Part shown: piece after piece, positions 26,494 to 35,700 of the stretch
Layout of the letters: every line of letters begins with the position of its first letter
How positions within the stretch are numbered: the stretch's first letter is position 1
Assembly (NCBI RefSeq): GCF_022288825.1
Contig: NZ_JAKOOW010000024.1
Location: forward strand, 54,298 to 118,297
Origin: Kingella pumchi
GTDB taxonomy: Bacteria; Pseudomonadota; Gammaproteobacteria; Burkholderiales; Neisseriaceae
DNA: 64,000 bases
Reading direction: 5' to 3'
The notes under the pieces: generated by a model
Seen by the model: only the letters and a program-made list of their open reading frames with translations
What the model was told of the DNA's origin: nothing
The model's database searches: none
Translations under genes and position numbers: made by a program

Positions 26494-27210
26494 ATGGTGC
26501 ACGAATTTCTGACTTCGCTGCCGTTTATGAACGGCACCCGCGCCACGCTGGTGATGGACGCTTTCTGGCCGATGGTCAAAGCCGGCCTGACGGTGTCCGC
26601 GCCGCTGGCGCTGGTGTCTTTTGCCATCGGCATGCTGATTGCGGTGGCGGTGGCGCTGATACGGATTATGCCCGCAGGCGGCGTGTTTCACCGCCTGCTG
26701 CTGGCGCTGTGCAAAGTCTATATCTCCGCCATCCGCGGCACGCCGCTCCTGATCCAGCTGTGCGTGGTGTTTTACGGCCTGCCGGCGATGGGGATTTTTA
26801 TCGACCCGCTGCCGGCCGGCATCATCGGCTTTTCGCTGAACGTCGGCGCCTACGGCTCGGAAACTGTGCGCGCGGCGATTTTGTCGGTGCCCAAAGGCCA
26901 GTGGGAAGCCGGCGCCTCCATCGGCATGGGCTATCTGCAAACCTTCCGCCGCATCATCGCGCCGCAGGCCTTCCGCGTGGCGGTACCGCCGCTGAGCAAC
27001 AGCTTTATCAGCCTGGTTAAAGACACTTCGCTGGCCTCCACGGTAACCGTAACCGAGCTGTTCCGCGTTGCCCAGCAGTACGCCAATTCCTCCTACGACT
27101 TTCTGCCGGTGTATCTGGAAGCCGGACTGATTTACTGGTGCTTCTGCTTCGTGCTGTTTGTCATGCAGGCGCATATGGAGCGCTACAACAACCGCTTTGT
27201 GGCCAAGTAA
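26494..27210 (+). CDS. Amino-acid ABC transporter permease (TcyL-like)
   Basis: The 238-residue inner-membrane protein is a His/Glu/Gln/Arg/opine-type permease. It has five or so hydrophobic segments and the ATPase-contact loop SVPKGQWEAGASIGM. AIRGTPLLIQL is conserved in the family. It starts 2 nt after the binding-protein stop and ends right where the ATPase gene begins. Confidence 0.93.
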   Translation: MVHEFLTSLPFMNGTRATLVMDAFWPMVKAGLTVSAPLALVSFAIGMLIAVAVALIRIMPAGGVFHRLLLALCKVYISAIRGTPLLIQLCVVFYGLPAMGIFIDPLPAGIIGFSLNVGAYGSETVRAAILSVPKGQWEAGASIGMGYLQTFRRIIAPQAFRVAVPPLSNSFISLVKDTSLASTVTVTELFRVAQQYANSSYDFLPVYLEAGLIYWCFCFVLFVMQAHMERYNNRFVAK

Positions 27211-27972
27211 ATGATAGAAATAAAAAACATCCGCAAGTCCTTCGGTAAAAACGACATCCTGCGCGGCATCGACCTGAGCATAGATAAAGGGCAGGTGGTG
27301 GTCATTCTCGGCCCATCCGGCTCGGGCAAAACCACCTTTTTGCGCTGCCTGAACGCGCTCGAGCTGCCCGAAGCCGGCGAAATCCGCTTCTCCGAACCCG
27401 ACGCGCTCAGCATAGACTTCGCCCGCAAGCCCGGTAAAAAAGACATTCTCGCCCTGCGCCGCAAATCCGGCATGGTGTTCCAGCAATACAACCTGTTTCC
27501 GCACAAAACCGCGTTGGAAAACGTTATGGAAGGGCCGGTGCAGGTGCAGGGCGTAAGTGTGGCCGAAGCCCATCAGCAGGCGCTGGTGCTGCTGGAAAAA
27601 GTCGGGCTTTCCGGCAAAGAAACGCTGTATCCGCACCAATTGTCCGGCGGCCAGCAGCAGCGCGTCGGCATCGCCCGCGCCCTCGCCATCCGCCCGCGGC
27701 TGATGCTGTTTGACGAGCCGACCTCCGCGCTCGATCCCGAGCTGGTGCAGGGTATTCTCGCCACCATGAAAGAACTCGCCGCCGAAGGCCGCACCATGGT
27801 CGTCGTTACCCACGAAATCAAATTCGCCCTCGACGTGGCCGATACCGTGGTGGTAATGGACGAAGGCGTAATCGTCGAGCAGGGCGCCCCGCAAGAGCTG
27901 TTTGCCAACCCGCAGCACGAACGTACCCGCCGCTTTCTCAGCCGCATCGGCGGCGGCGCAACGGCGGAATAA
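27211..27972 (+). CDS. Amino-acid ABC transporter ATPase (TcyN-like)
   Basis: The 253-residue ATPase has Walker A GPSGSGKTT, Q-loop FQQYNLFPH, signature LSGGQQQRVG, Walker B LMLFDEPTSALD and the switch histidine in VVVTHE. It matches the polar amino acid/L-cystine subfamily. Its ATG follows the permease TAA with no gap, so the genes are translationally coupled. Confidence 0.94.
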   Translation: MIEIKNIRKSFGKNDILRGIDLSIDKGQVVVILGPSGSGKTTFLRCLNALELPEAGEIRFSEPDALSIDFARKPGKKDILALRRKSGMVFQQYNLFPHKTALENVMEGPVQVQGVSVAEAHQQALVLLEKVGLSGKETLYPHQLSGGQQQRVGIARALAIRPRLMLFDEPTSALDPELVQGILATMKELAAEGRTMVVVTHEIKFALDVADTVVVMDEGVIVEQGAPQELFANPQHERTRRFLSRIGGGATAE

Positions 27973-27988
27973 ATCCCGTCCAAACCAT

Positions 27989-28035
27989 AAAAAGCAGCCT
28001 GAAAACCGTTTAACGCGGCTTTCAGGCTGCTTTTT
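27989..28035 (+). terminator. Terminator of the cystine ABC operon
   Basis: AAAAAGCAGCCTGAAA and its inverse ending in TTTTT flank a loop of about 15 nt. Confidence 0.78.
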
Positions 28036-28170
28036 GCTGCTTCAGCTTTACTGAAACTTAGCTCACGTTTTTAGCTTCGCAACTTTGCTGCGCGACGCAG
28101 GCTGCCTTCTGAAAACCGTTCAACACGGCTTTCAGGCTGCCTTCATGTGCTTCAGCCTTGCCGAAACTTA
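28001..28170 (+). repeat. Diverged 60-bp direct repeat
   Basis: 28001-28060 and 28111-28170 align without gaps at about 80% identity. Each starts GAAAACCGTT, includes an uptake sequence in the middle and ends GAAACTTA. The second copy no longer makes a good terminator. Confidence 0.75.
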
Positions 28171-28230
28171 CGCCGCTTGCTTTCAGGCTGCCTTTCCAAG
28201 CGATCTTAAAAGCAGCCTGAAACGCCGAGA

Positions 28231-28279
28231 CTCCCTCCCCTGCGCCCCAGCGCGGGGGAGGGCTGGGGTGGGGGTGGCG
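28231..28279 (-). repeat. Dispersed noncoding repeat, truncated copy C
   Basis: This segment is the reverse complement of the right hairpin half of copies A and B (CTCCCTCCCCTGCGCCCCAG..., then GGTGGGGGTGG). It is flanked on the left by an uptake sequence, but about 27 bp of the A/B end are missing. Confidence 0.75.
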
Positions 28280-28493
28280 TTTCGCAGAAACGCTGTGCCT
28301 CCCCGCTGTCAAAGCCACCAAAGCCACCGTCCCAGACGCCGTCATTCCCGCGTAGGCGCACTACTGTCCGGAATAAATAACCCATACAAATCAACACACT
28401 AAACACTTGACTTCAAAACAACACCCCCTGCATCCGCGCCAGTTCAAGCCGTTCCCGCCCATAGGCGAGTATTTTTAAGCGGCAGATGCCGTT
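28280..28493. other. Gene-free stretch
   Basis: No gene or RNA is recognised. The segment has lower GC than its neighbours from about 28370 and looks like eroded sequence next to the transposase remnant. Confidence 0.5.
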
Positions 28494-28816
28494 TTATGGC
28501 GAAAAAGCCGTCAAAATGTTAATTGCCAACACACCCTGAAACCAGCGGCTCTTTGCCCGGACGGCTGACGGTGATGCGGCACGGGCTTTTTCCATGCGCT
28601 TGTCTTCGCGCTGCAAATCGGCTTCGAGCGCGTCTAATCGGGCGAGCAGGGCTTTAAGATGTTTGACTTAGGGCGGTGCGGGCTGCCACAGGCTTTTGTC
28701 GGCACTGCCTTTGGCCAAACGGTCAATGCCCATATCGGCCAGCGCGCGGGCGTCGGTTTTGTCGGTTTTGTGCAGATTGTCCGAACGGATGTATGCCGCC
28801 ATACCGGTGGGTAAAT
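28494..28816 (-). pseudogene. IS110-family transposase remnant
   Basis: Read on the minus strand, about 100 codons give DLPTGMAAYIRSDNLHK, then KTDKTDARALADMGIDRLAKG, LWQPAPP, a premature stop (TAA at about 28668-28670), and LKALLARLDALEADLQREDK. The K-TD-KTDA-LA run followed by a charged coiled coil is characteristic of the N-terminal DEDD half of IS110-type transposases. The catalytic start and the whole C-terminal half are missing, so it is dead. It sits within a 1-kb gene-poor scar. Confidence 0.72.
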
Positions 28817-28987
28817 CGCGAGTTTACCCTGGTGGGGAGATACAAGGTCGAATACTTGTATCCGACATTTTCCGTTTCTGCTCGAATGCCGCCTTTGCAG
28901 CCGGCTGTTTGTCGGATTCGAGAATCTGACCTACGCGGTTTCAGGCAGCTTTGGCTTTCAGGCTGCCTTTTGTATTGCCGCTGCGTT
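28817..28987. other. Scar flanking the transposase remnant
   Basis: It includes the near-palindrome GGGTAAATCGCGAGTTTACCC (about 28809-28829) and a pair of uptake sequences near 28950-28973. No gene is seen. Confidence 0.45.
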
Positions 28988-29722
28988 TTAGCCACCGCTT
29001 TCCTGCAGCAGGCGGTACAGCATTTCGGCGCGCTGCCAGTCTTCGGGGGTGTCGATGTCCTGCACGCGGTAGCGGGGCAGTCCGACGGCGTAGGCGCGGC
29101 TGTTGAATATTGGTTTTTCCGCCAGCCAGGCGGCGGCGCGTCCCCAGTAGAACTGGCCGGCGTCGTGCCAGGCTTCTTCTAAATCCTGCGAGCGCACGGC
29201 GAAGTTTTCCGGTTGGAACATCGATACCGAACCGTCGGCGGCGCGGCGCAGGGCGCGTTGGATGGGGAAGGCGTAGGTGGTGGCGGCAAAGGCGTAGTCG
29301 CCGCCGCTTTCGTGCAGGATGTCGAGTCCGCGGCGCAGATCGTCGGCGCACACGAAGGGGGCGGTGGCATACAGGCAGCAGACCAGGGCGTCCGGTACCG
29401 GTGCGTTTTCAGGGCAGTCTGAAAGGCTTTCAGGCTGCTTTTCATCCAGTAGGGCGGCGACGGCGTGGCGCATCACTGCGCCGGTGGTGGCGAAATCGTC
29501 GGCCAGTTCGGCGGGGCGCACAAAGGGCGTTTCGGCGCCGCAGCGGCGTGCGGTTTCGGCGATTTCGGCGTCGTCGGTGGAAACGATAATGCGCGTAAAG
29601 CAGCCTGAAAGCTGCGCCGCTTCGATGGAGCGGGCGATCATCGGCCGGCCGCAGAAGTCTTTGATGTTTTTGCGGGCGATGCGTTTGCTGCCGCCGCGTG
29701 CGGGAATGATGCAGAAGTTCAT
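28988..29722 (-). CDS. pseF: Pseudaminic acid cytidylyltransferase
   Basis: The 244-residue CMP-sugar synthetase activates a nonulosonate with CTP. The N-terminal nucleotide loop IPARGGSKRIARKN, the core CLYATAPF and FYWGRA place it with PseF rather than NeuA. In known pathways PseF makes CMP-pseudaminic acid for flagellin, pilin or capsule glycans. No other pse gene is visible here, so it is an orphan. The loop KQPESLSDCPENAPVPD contains two uptake-derived pieces. Confidence 0.85.
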   Translation of the reverse strand: MNFCIIPARGGSKRIARKNIKDFCGRPMIARSIEAAQLSGCFTRIIVSTDDAEIAETARRCGAETPFVRPAELADDFATTGAVMRHAVAALLDEKQPESLSDCPENAPVPDALVCCLYATAPFVCADDLRRGLDILHESGGDYAFAATTYAFPIQRALRRAADGSVSMFQPENFAVRSQDLEEAWHDAGQFYWGRAAAWLAEKPIFNSRAYAVGLPRYRVQDIDTPEDWQRAEMLYRLLQESGG

Positions 29723-29782
29723 AAGTGGGCTTTTTTAGTGTGGCGCCGCGGTTTCAGGCTGCCTGAAAGCGGCAAAGGGCGG

Positions 29783-29788
29783 ATTGTA
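29783..29788 (-). promoter_or_regulatory. -10 element for pseF
   Basis: The minus strand reads TACAAT, about 61 nt before the pseF start and divergent from ttcA. Confidence 0.4.
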
Positions 29789-29821
29789 GCCGATGGCTGT
29801 GTTTTGCGGCGGCCGTCGCGA

Positions 29822-29827
29822 TATAAT
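29822..29827 (+). promoter_or_regulatory. -10 element for ttcA
   Basis: TATAAT followed by TGCGGC lies 28 nt before the ttcA ATG. Confidence 0.55.
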
Positions 29828-29855
29828 TGCGGCTTTTTGCGCAAAGAACCCTGCC

Positions 29856-30809
29856 ATGTCCAACAAAAGCAAAACCGAACTGGAACACAATAAACTGCAC
29901 AAACGCCTGCGCCACGCGGTGGGCGATGCGATTAACGATTTCAATATGATCGAGCCGGGCGACAAGATTATGGTCTGCCTCTCCGGCGGCAAAGACAGCT
30001 ACGCGCTCTTGGACATCCTGCGCCACCTGCAGGCGTCCGCGCCGATTGATTTCGAGCTGGTGGCGGTTAATCTCGACCAAAAACAGCCGGGTTTTCCCGA
30101 AGAAGTGCTGCCGACTTATCTGGAGAGCATCGGCATGCCTTATAAAATCGTTGAGGAAGACACTTATTCCACCGTTAAGCGCGTGCTCGACGAAGGCAAA
30201 ACCACCTGCTCGCTGTGCAGCCGCCTGCGCCGCGGTATTCTCTACCGCACCGCCAAAGAGCTCGGCTGCAGCAAGATCGCGCTGGGGCATCACCGCGACG
30301 ACATTATCGCCACCATGTTTCTGAATATGTTTTACGGCGGCAAACTCAAAGCCATGCCGCCGAAACTCGTTTCCGACAACGGCGAGCATATCGTTATCCG
30401 CCCGCTGGCGTATGTGAAGGAAAAAGACCTGATCCGCTACGCCGAAATCAAGCAGTTTCCGATTATTCCGTGCAATCTGTGCGGCTCGCAGCCGAATCTG
30501 CAGCGCCAGGTAATCGGCGAGATGCTCAAAGACTGGGACAAGCGTTTTCCCGGCCGCATTGAGTCTATGTTTTCGGCGCTGCAAAACGTGGTGCCTTCCC
30601 ATCTGGCCGATACCGAGCTGTTTGATTTTGTCGGGCTGCAGCGCGGCCAAAACTTGAAACACGGCGGCGATCTGGCCTTTGACAGCGAAACCCTGCCGAC
30701 TTCGTTTGAAGTGGCCGGTGCCGCCGATGAAGCGGAGCAGTCCAAACCGCAAGCAAAACGGGTAATCAATATCTTGGACAACCGACCGAAAGCCGCCGCG
30801 CATGAATAA
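29856..30809 (+). CDS. ttcA: tRNA 2-thiocytidine(32) synthetase TtcA
   Basis: The 317-residue enzyme thiolates C32 of certain tRNAs. The ATP pyrophosphatase P-loop SGGKDS lies near residue 46. Cysteines CSLC and CNLC, which hold the Fe-S cluster, are present. The C-terminal tail (about residues 270-317) is variable and acidic. The ORF opens at 29793, but MSNKSKTELEHN at 29856 follows the promoter. Its last codons overlap the next gene by 8 nt (ATGAATAA). Confidence 0.95.
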   Translation: MSNKSKTELEHNKLHKRLRHAVGDAINDFNMIEPGDKIMVCLSGGKDSYALLDILRHLQASAPIDFELVAVNLDQKQPGFPEEVLPTYLESIGMPYKIVEEDTYSTVKRVLDEGKTTCSLCSRLRRGILYRTAKELGCSKIALGHHRDDIIATMFLNMFYGGKLKAMPPKLVSDNGEHIVIRPLAYVKEKDLIRYAEIKQFPIIPCNLCGSQPNLQRQVIGEMLKDWDKRFPGRIESMFSALQNVVPSHLADTELFDFVGLQRGQNLKHGGDLAFDSETLPTSFEVAGAADEAEQSKPQAKRVINILDNRPKAAAHE

Positions 30810-31527
30810 ATTCAGACCCGTGATGGAGCTGCTGCTACTGGCAGCGGCTTATTTTGTCGGCCTGGCGTTTGTGATCGGGCTGTTTGTCGGCTTCAACCAG
30901 GCGCTGGGCGTGGCACAATGGCAGATGCTGTCGCGCTACACGCTCGAAGGGTGCGAAACGCTGCTGTTTCTCGCCGCCGTTGTCTGGCTGACCGTTCTCT
31001 GCCGCCGCTGCTACCGGCGTCTTTTGGATGCGCACGGTGTGTTGCCGAAGGCAGACACCGTTGGGCGCAAACGCAAGGCCGCCATCATGGCGGCGGGGCT
31101 GGTGCTGATGCTGGCGATCAATCCGCTTTACGAAGTGTTCAGCGGCTGGCTGGGGCAGCAGGCCACCACCGACAGCCTGCAAAACCAGCAGATGCTTACC
31201 CAGCTGCTCGCCCAGCTGCCGCTGCTGATGCCGGTTTATATCGTGTTGGCGGCGCCGCTGCTGGAAGAATTGCTGTTTCGCGGCCTGTTTTTCCACAGCT
31301 TCGGCAGCCCGCAAACGCGCGCCAAGCGGCTGGCGCTGCTGCCGGTTTCCGCCTTTGCCTTCGCCTGCCTGCATGCGCTGCCGGTGAGCATGGAGTTCGC
31401 ACCGTATTTCGCCATGGGGCTGGTGCTCGGCGGCGTGTACCTTTGCAGCCGCGATTTGCGCTGCAGCATAGCGGTGCATGTGGCGAACAATCTGATTGCG
31501 CTGCTGATACTGTACGCCGGCGCGTAG
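30802..31527 (+). CDS. CPBP-family intramembrane metalloprotease
   Basis: The 241-residue membrane protein has about eight hydrophobic segments. The three CPBP/Abi motifs are present: EELLFRG (EExxxR), FACLH and HVANN. Members include Rce1-like prenyl proteases and bacteriocin-immunity proteins; the substrate here is unknown. It overlaps ttcA by 8 nt, so the two are probably translated together. Confidence 0.88.
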   Translation: MNKFRPVMELLLLAAAYFVGLAFVIGLFVGFNQALGVAQWQMLSRYTLEGCETLLFLAAVVWLTVLCRRCYRRLLDAHGVLPKADTVGRKRKAAIMAAGLVLMLAINPLYEVFSGWLGQQATTDSLQNQQMLTQLLAQLPLLMPVYIVLAAPLLEELLFRGLFFHSFGSPQTRAKRLALLPVSAFAFACLHALPVSMEFAPYFAMGLVLGGVYLCSRDLRCSIAVHVANNLIALLILYAGA

Positions 31528-31696
31528 GCCGGAATGGTTTTCAGGCTGCCTTTGGGAAACAAGGGCAGCCTGAAAGTTTTTGTACTGTTTTGCAGGACGG
31601 GCGCGCGCTATTGTTCGATACAAAGCAGGATTTTTGCCTGTGCGGACGCAATGAAAACGGAAAAACCAAAAAGTATAAACGAACGCAAGCGCAAAA

Positions 31697-31738
31697 TATT
31701 TCAGGCTGCCTGACACAGAGACAGGCAGCCTGAAAATC
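31697..31738 (-). terminator. Uptake-sequence hairpin after the TbpB-like lipoprotein
   Basis: CAGGCAGCCTGAAAAT pairs with its inverse around a 9-nt loop. On the minus strand the stem is followed by ATTTTGCG. Confidence 0.65.
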
Positions 31739-31750
31739 TAAGACGGGCGC

Positions 31751-32485
31751 TTATTGCTTTTGCGCGCCGAATACACCGGTTATATCGCCTTTTTTATAGG
31801 AGCCGGCCACTTCGGCAGCGTTGTTGCCGTAGAAACCGCCTTCGCTGTAGGTTTTATCGGCGGCAGTACCGCTGAAGCGGTTGCCTTTGATATCGGCGTT
31901 GATTTGGTAGGTTTCGTTGGCTGCGCCGGTCAGTGTGCCGGTCAGCTTGCGGGCACCGAAATCGGCAGTCAGTTCAGCCGAATTTTTTCCGCCTTGGAAG
32001 CCGGCACCTTTGCCGTCGGAGTTCATATGCAGGCCGCTGTATTTGAATTGGCCGCTGGTGGGCATATTGGTGGTTTCGACACCGTGGACAAAAGGTGTCC
32101 GATTATTGACTGATTTTCCGGCAAAACCAAAACGTACGCTGCTGTATGTGGTGCCGCCGACGGCATAATTGCCGTTGCTGTTGTTATTATTGAACCAGGT
32201 TCCGGCACGGAGACCTGTCAGGCTGATGGTTACGCCGCCAACGGTCAGTTTATCCAGCTGACTGGCTTGGACAGATTTGAAATCGGTAGCGGTGTTTTTG
32301 CCGATATTGGCATTGCCGCCGTTATTGTTGTTGGCATTGCCGTTGTTGTTTGCATTGTTATTATTGTTATTCGGCACGGTATTGTTGGCCGAAGTGTTGG
32401 GGCTGCTGCTGCCACCGCCGCCGCCACAGGCAGAAAGTACAAGGGCAGTGGCGCCGATCAGGGCGGCAAGAGTGGTTTTTTTCAT
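31751..32485 (-). CDS. TbpB-like beta-barrel surface lipoprotein (candidate Slam substrate)
   Basis: The 244-residue protein has a lipoprotein signal ending LVLSAC (Cys20), then GGGGGSSS and an Asn-rich tether of about 35 residues. It closes with an eight-stranded TbpB-type barrel. The barrel features GTLTGAAN, IKGNRFSGTA and the closing GGFYGNNAAEVAGSY...GVFGAQKQ are typical of transferrin-binding protein B, NHBA and factor H-binding lipoproteins exported by Slam. The partner is unknown. GC content is lower than in neighbouring genes. AAGGAAG precedes the ATG. Confidence 0.82.
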   Translation of the reverse strand: MKKTTLAALIGATALVLSACGGGGGSSSPNTSANNTVPNNNNNNANNNGNANNNNGGNANIGKNTATDFKSVQASQLDKLTVGGVTISLTGLRAGTWFNNNNSNGNYAVGGTTYSSVRFGFAGKSVNNRTPFVHGVETTNMPTSGQFKYSGLHMNSDGKGAGFQGGKNSAELTADFGARKLTGTLTGAANETYQINADIKGNRFSGTAADKTYSEGGFYGNNAAEVAGSYKKGDITGVFGAQKQ

Positions 32486-32554
32486 AGTTTTCTTCCTTAA
32501 TCTTTATCGGATGTTTTGAAACGTTTTCCGGCGTTTGCCGGTCAAGGGGCGCAA

Positions 32555-32583
32555 ATTATAAGTGAAGACTCTAAATCCGGCAA
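32555..32583 (-). promoter_or_regulatory. Promoter of the TbpB-like lipoprotein
   Basis: On the minus strand TTGCCG (32583-32578), a 17-nt spacer and TATAAT (32560-32555) fit a sigma70 promoter, about 70 nt before the start codon. This is one of the few promoters here with a reasonable -35 box. Confidence 0.65.
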
Positions 32584-32785
32584 ATTTTTTACGCTGCGAT
32601 AACCCCTTGCATTTTTGTTTACCGCCTGTGCCCTGCGCCCAAATGCCACAAGCAGCGGCAGGGGCGGTGCTTGCGCGCATTTTTCAGGCTGCCTTGGCGG
32701 GGCAGCCTGAAAGATTTAAGCGGGGCAAAACGCTTTCAGGCTGCCTGAAAATATCGGGCAGCCTGAAAGTGCGGTTGGTGCGTGT
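32584..32785. other. Intergenic, four uptake sequences
   Basis: Uptake sequences sit at about 32682, 32702, 32730 and 32757, downstream of the leftward DUF2339 gene. No gene is seen. Confidence 0.5.
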
Positions 32786-35700
32786 TCAGGTTTCATCTTT
32801 GGGCGGCACCGGTGCGAACCAGCCTACCAGCAGCAACAGCAGGCCGACAACGATAAAGGAAACGATGCGGGCGATGCCGCCGCTGTTGCCCAGTTCGACC
32901 AAAAACAGCTTGGCCACCACCACCGCCATTAGGGCGGCGCCGCAAAACCAGAGCGGACGGATGCCGCGGCGGTGGCCAGAAGTCATCAGGGCGATGGCCG
33001 AGAGCGCCCATACAATCGACAGGCTGGCCTGCAGGCCGAAGGAAGCGAGCAGGGTGTCGAGCTGCCAGACAACGCCGCCGTAAAAATGCCACAGACGCAT
33101 CACTGCGGCGCTTAGGGCGTAAAGCGCGGCGGCGGCGAAAACGGCATAGACGGGGCGGCGGTTTTCGGCATCGTCCAACCAATGATCGCGGCTCTGCCAA
33201 GCAAAAGCAAACAGCGCCAGTTGCGGCAGCTCCAGCAGGTTCAGCAACGGCAGGTAGGAAGCGGATTCGGCGGGCTGGCGCCAGTTGGCCCACAGCAGCC
33301 ACAGCAGCGCGAAAGACGCCAGCGCGGCGCCGGCAGCCGGACGGTAGAGCGCGTCATAGCGCGGCGGCGTGTGCCGGCGCAGCGCGTAAAGCAGCAGGGC
33401 GCCGGCAAACGGTGCGGCCAGCCAGCCTGCAGGCTGCCAGGCGGCGGGCAGGTGTTCTGCGGCGGCAAGACCGCTAAAGCGTGTCCACAGCGCCAGCGGC
33501 ACGGCGAGCATCAGACCGTGCCAAAGCAGACCGTTTTCACGGCGCTCAAAACGCTGCGGCGCGGTAATCCAGACGGCAGCGGCGCTGAAGGCAGACAGCA
33601 CGATCAGACCCGGCAGCAGACCATGCTGCGCCCAGACGGGAATGCGCGGCCACAGCACGGCGCCCAAAAGCGGCAGCAGCACCAGCGCGGCTTGGCGGGC
33701 ATGGCGCCAGTCCGACTGCCGGCCGGCGGCAGCCAGCAGCAAAAAGGGCAGCATCTGCAGCAGCAGCGCGGTATCCGGACTGCCCCAGGCGTCGCCAAAG
33801 CGGGCGATGGCGGCAAAGGCAGTCGGCAGCGCGCACGCCAGCAAGAGCGCGGCGCAAAGGTTTTCAGGCTGCTTTGAATGGGTAATTTCACGACCGCTGC
33901 GGTGCCGATTATGGTTTTCAGACTGCCCTTCATCGGCGCTGGCAAACAGCAGATAGGACGCGGCGGCCAGCACGGCGGCGGCAAAGACGGGCGGCAGCAG
34001 CGAAGAAGAAGTCTGCCACAGCAGCGCCGGCCAGGACGGTTGGCCAACGGACTCGGACGGGACAGTGCCGGCAATGGCTTCGACTAAAACCAGCCCACCG
34101 TAAAACACGGCCGCCGCCGGCAGCATTTTGGCATCGAACCGACGGCGCAGCCATGCGGCGGCCAGCGCCAGCAATGCGACCGCCAGCATAAAGCCGCGCG
34201 GGGCAAACAGCTCGCGCGCCAACAGCGGCAGCAGCAGAACCACCGCCGCCATTGCCGCGGTTTGCAAATTGCGCTCCCAGCGCGCCGCAGGCAGCCTGAA
34301 ACCATAAAAAGCACCGCATACCAGCATGCCGCCTCCGGCTGCGGCGGCCAGCGCCACCGCCGGCGAAGCGCTGTCTGCGGCAAACACGCTGTCCAGCGCC
34401 TTCAGGGCGACGGCCAGATACAGCAGCAGCGCGGCCAGCCGCACATGCGCCAGCCGCTGCTTGCGCGCGAAAAAGTAGGCCAGCGCCGCTTCCAATGCCC
34501 ACAACGACACGGTTTGCGCGCGCCCGAAAGCCAGCGGCACCGCCAAAGTGGCAAACAGCGCGGCCAGCGCGGCAAAAGCCTGCGCCAGCACGGCAAACGC
34601 GCGGCTGCCGCGCCACAGCACCAGCGCAAACAGGGCGTAAACCGCGGCAAACAGCAGCGCCGCTGCCGCCGGCTTGAGCGGCGCGCCCGCAGCCAGCATC
34701 GCATACTGCAGCTGGAAAGCGGCAAAGGCGCTGCCAAAGAGCAGGGCGCTGTCGAGCATGCCCACCCGCCACAGGCCGCGCAGCAGCGCCTGCCACAGCT
34801 GGGCCAGTGTGGCATCGTCGGGCGGGGTACCGTCATCGTCATCGTTCTGTAAGGCGTTTTCCTGATCCAGCAACACGCGGCGGGCAAACAGGCAGGCAAT
34901 CAGGGTGTAAAGCAGCCAGTGGTAGAGCAAAAAGGCTTCAGCCGAAGCAAACAGCTGCGGGCGGTAATCGTGGATGCCCCACGAAACGGCAATCAGAAAG
35001 CTGCCGCAAAAGCCGGCCAAATTCAGGCTGCGCCACGATTTGAACCACGCCATCAACGCCACGCCGGCATTGAGCAGCGCCAGATAGGAAAACAGGAAAA
35101 CGTGGCTGCCGCAGCCGTCGGCGAGCAGCAGCGGCGCCGCCATGCCGCCGGCCAGCGCCACCAGCGCCAGAATTTCGGCGTCCTGCAGCAGCGCCAGCAT
35201 CGCCATCGCCAATACCAGCGCCACCATCAGCACCAGCGCCGCATCCGCCGGCAGCAGCGGATGCAGTTTGACCGCCGCCAGTGCGGTCAGATACATCACC
35301 GCGATGCCGAAGCCCTGCAGCACCAGCCCGTATTCGCGGCGTTGGCGCTGCAGCTTCCAGCCGGTGAGCGCTGCCGCCAGCCCGGCCGCTGCCACCGCCA
35401 GATAGCGCACGCGCACCGGCAGGTGGATGTGTTCGGAAGCAAAGCGCAGCAGGAAAGCCAGTCCGAGAAACAGCACCACCACGCCGGCTTTGAGCAGCGG
35501 ATTGCCTTTAAGAAACCAGGCGAGTATCGGGTTGGGCGCGTCCGCATCCGCTGCCGTATCCGTGGCCGTTTTGCGCCGGCGCACGATAATTTTCCCATTG
35601 CCGCCGCGTACCGGCGCCGTGCCGGAAGGGGCAGGGCGGACAGGGCTTTCAGGCTGCCTGAAAGTGTTTTGCGCCCTGCCGGCATCGGTTTCGATTTCGG

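Noticed and set aside
30802..31527. CPBP protease as a bacteriocin immunity gene
   Set aside because: It is translationally coupled to ttcA and no bacteriocin gene is near; a housekeeping protease is more likely.
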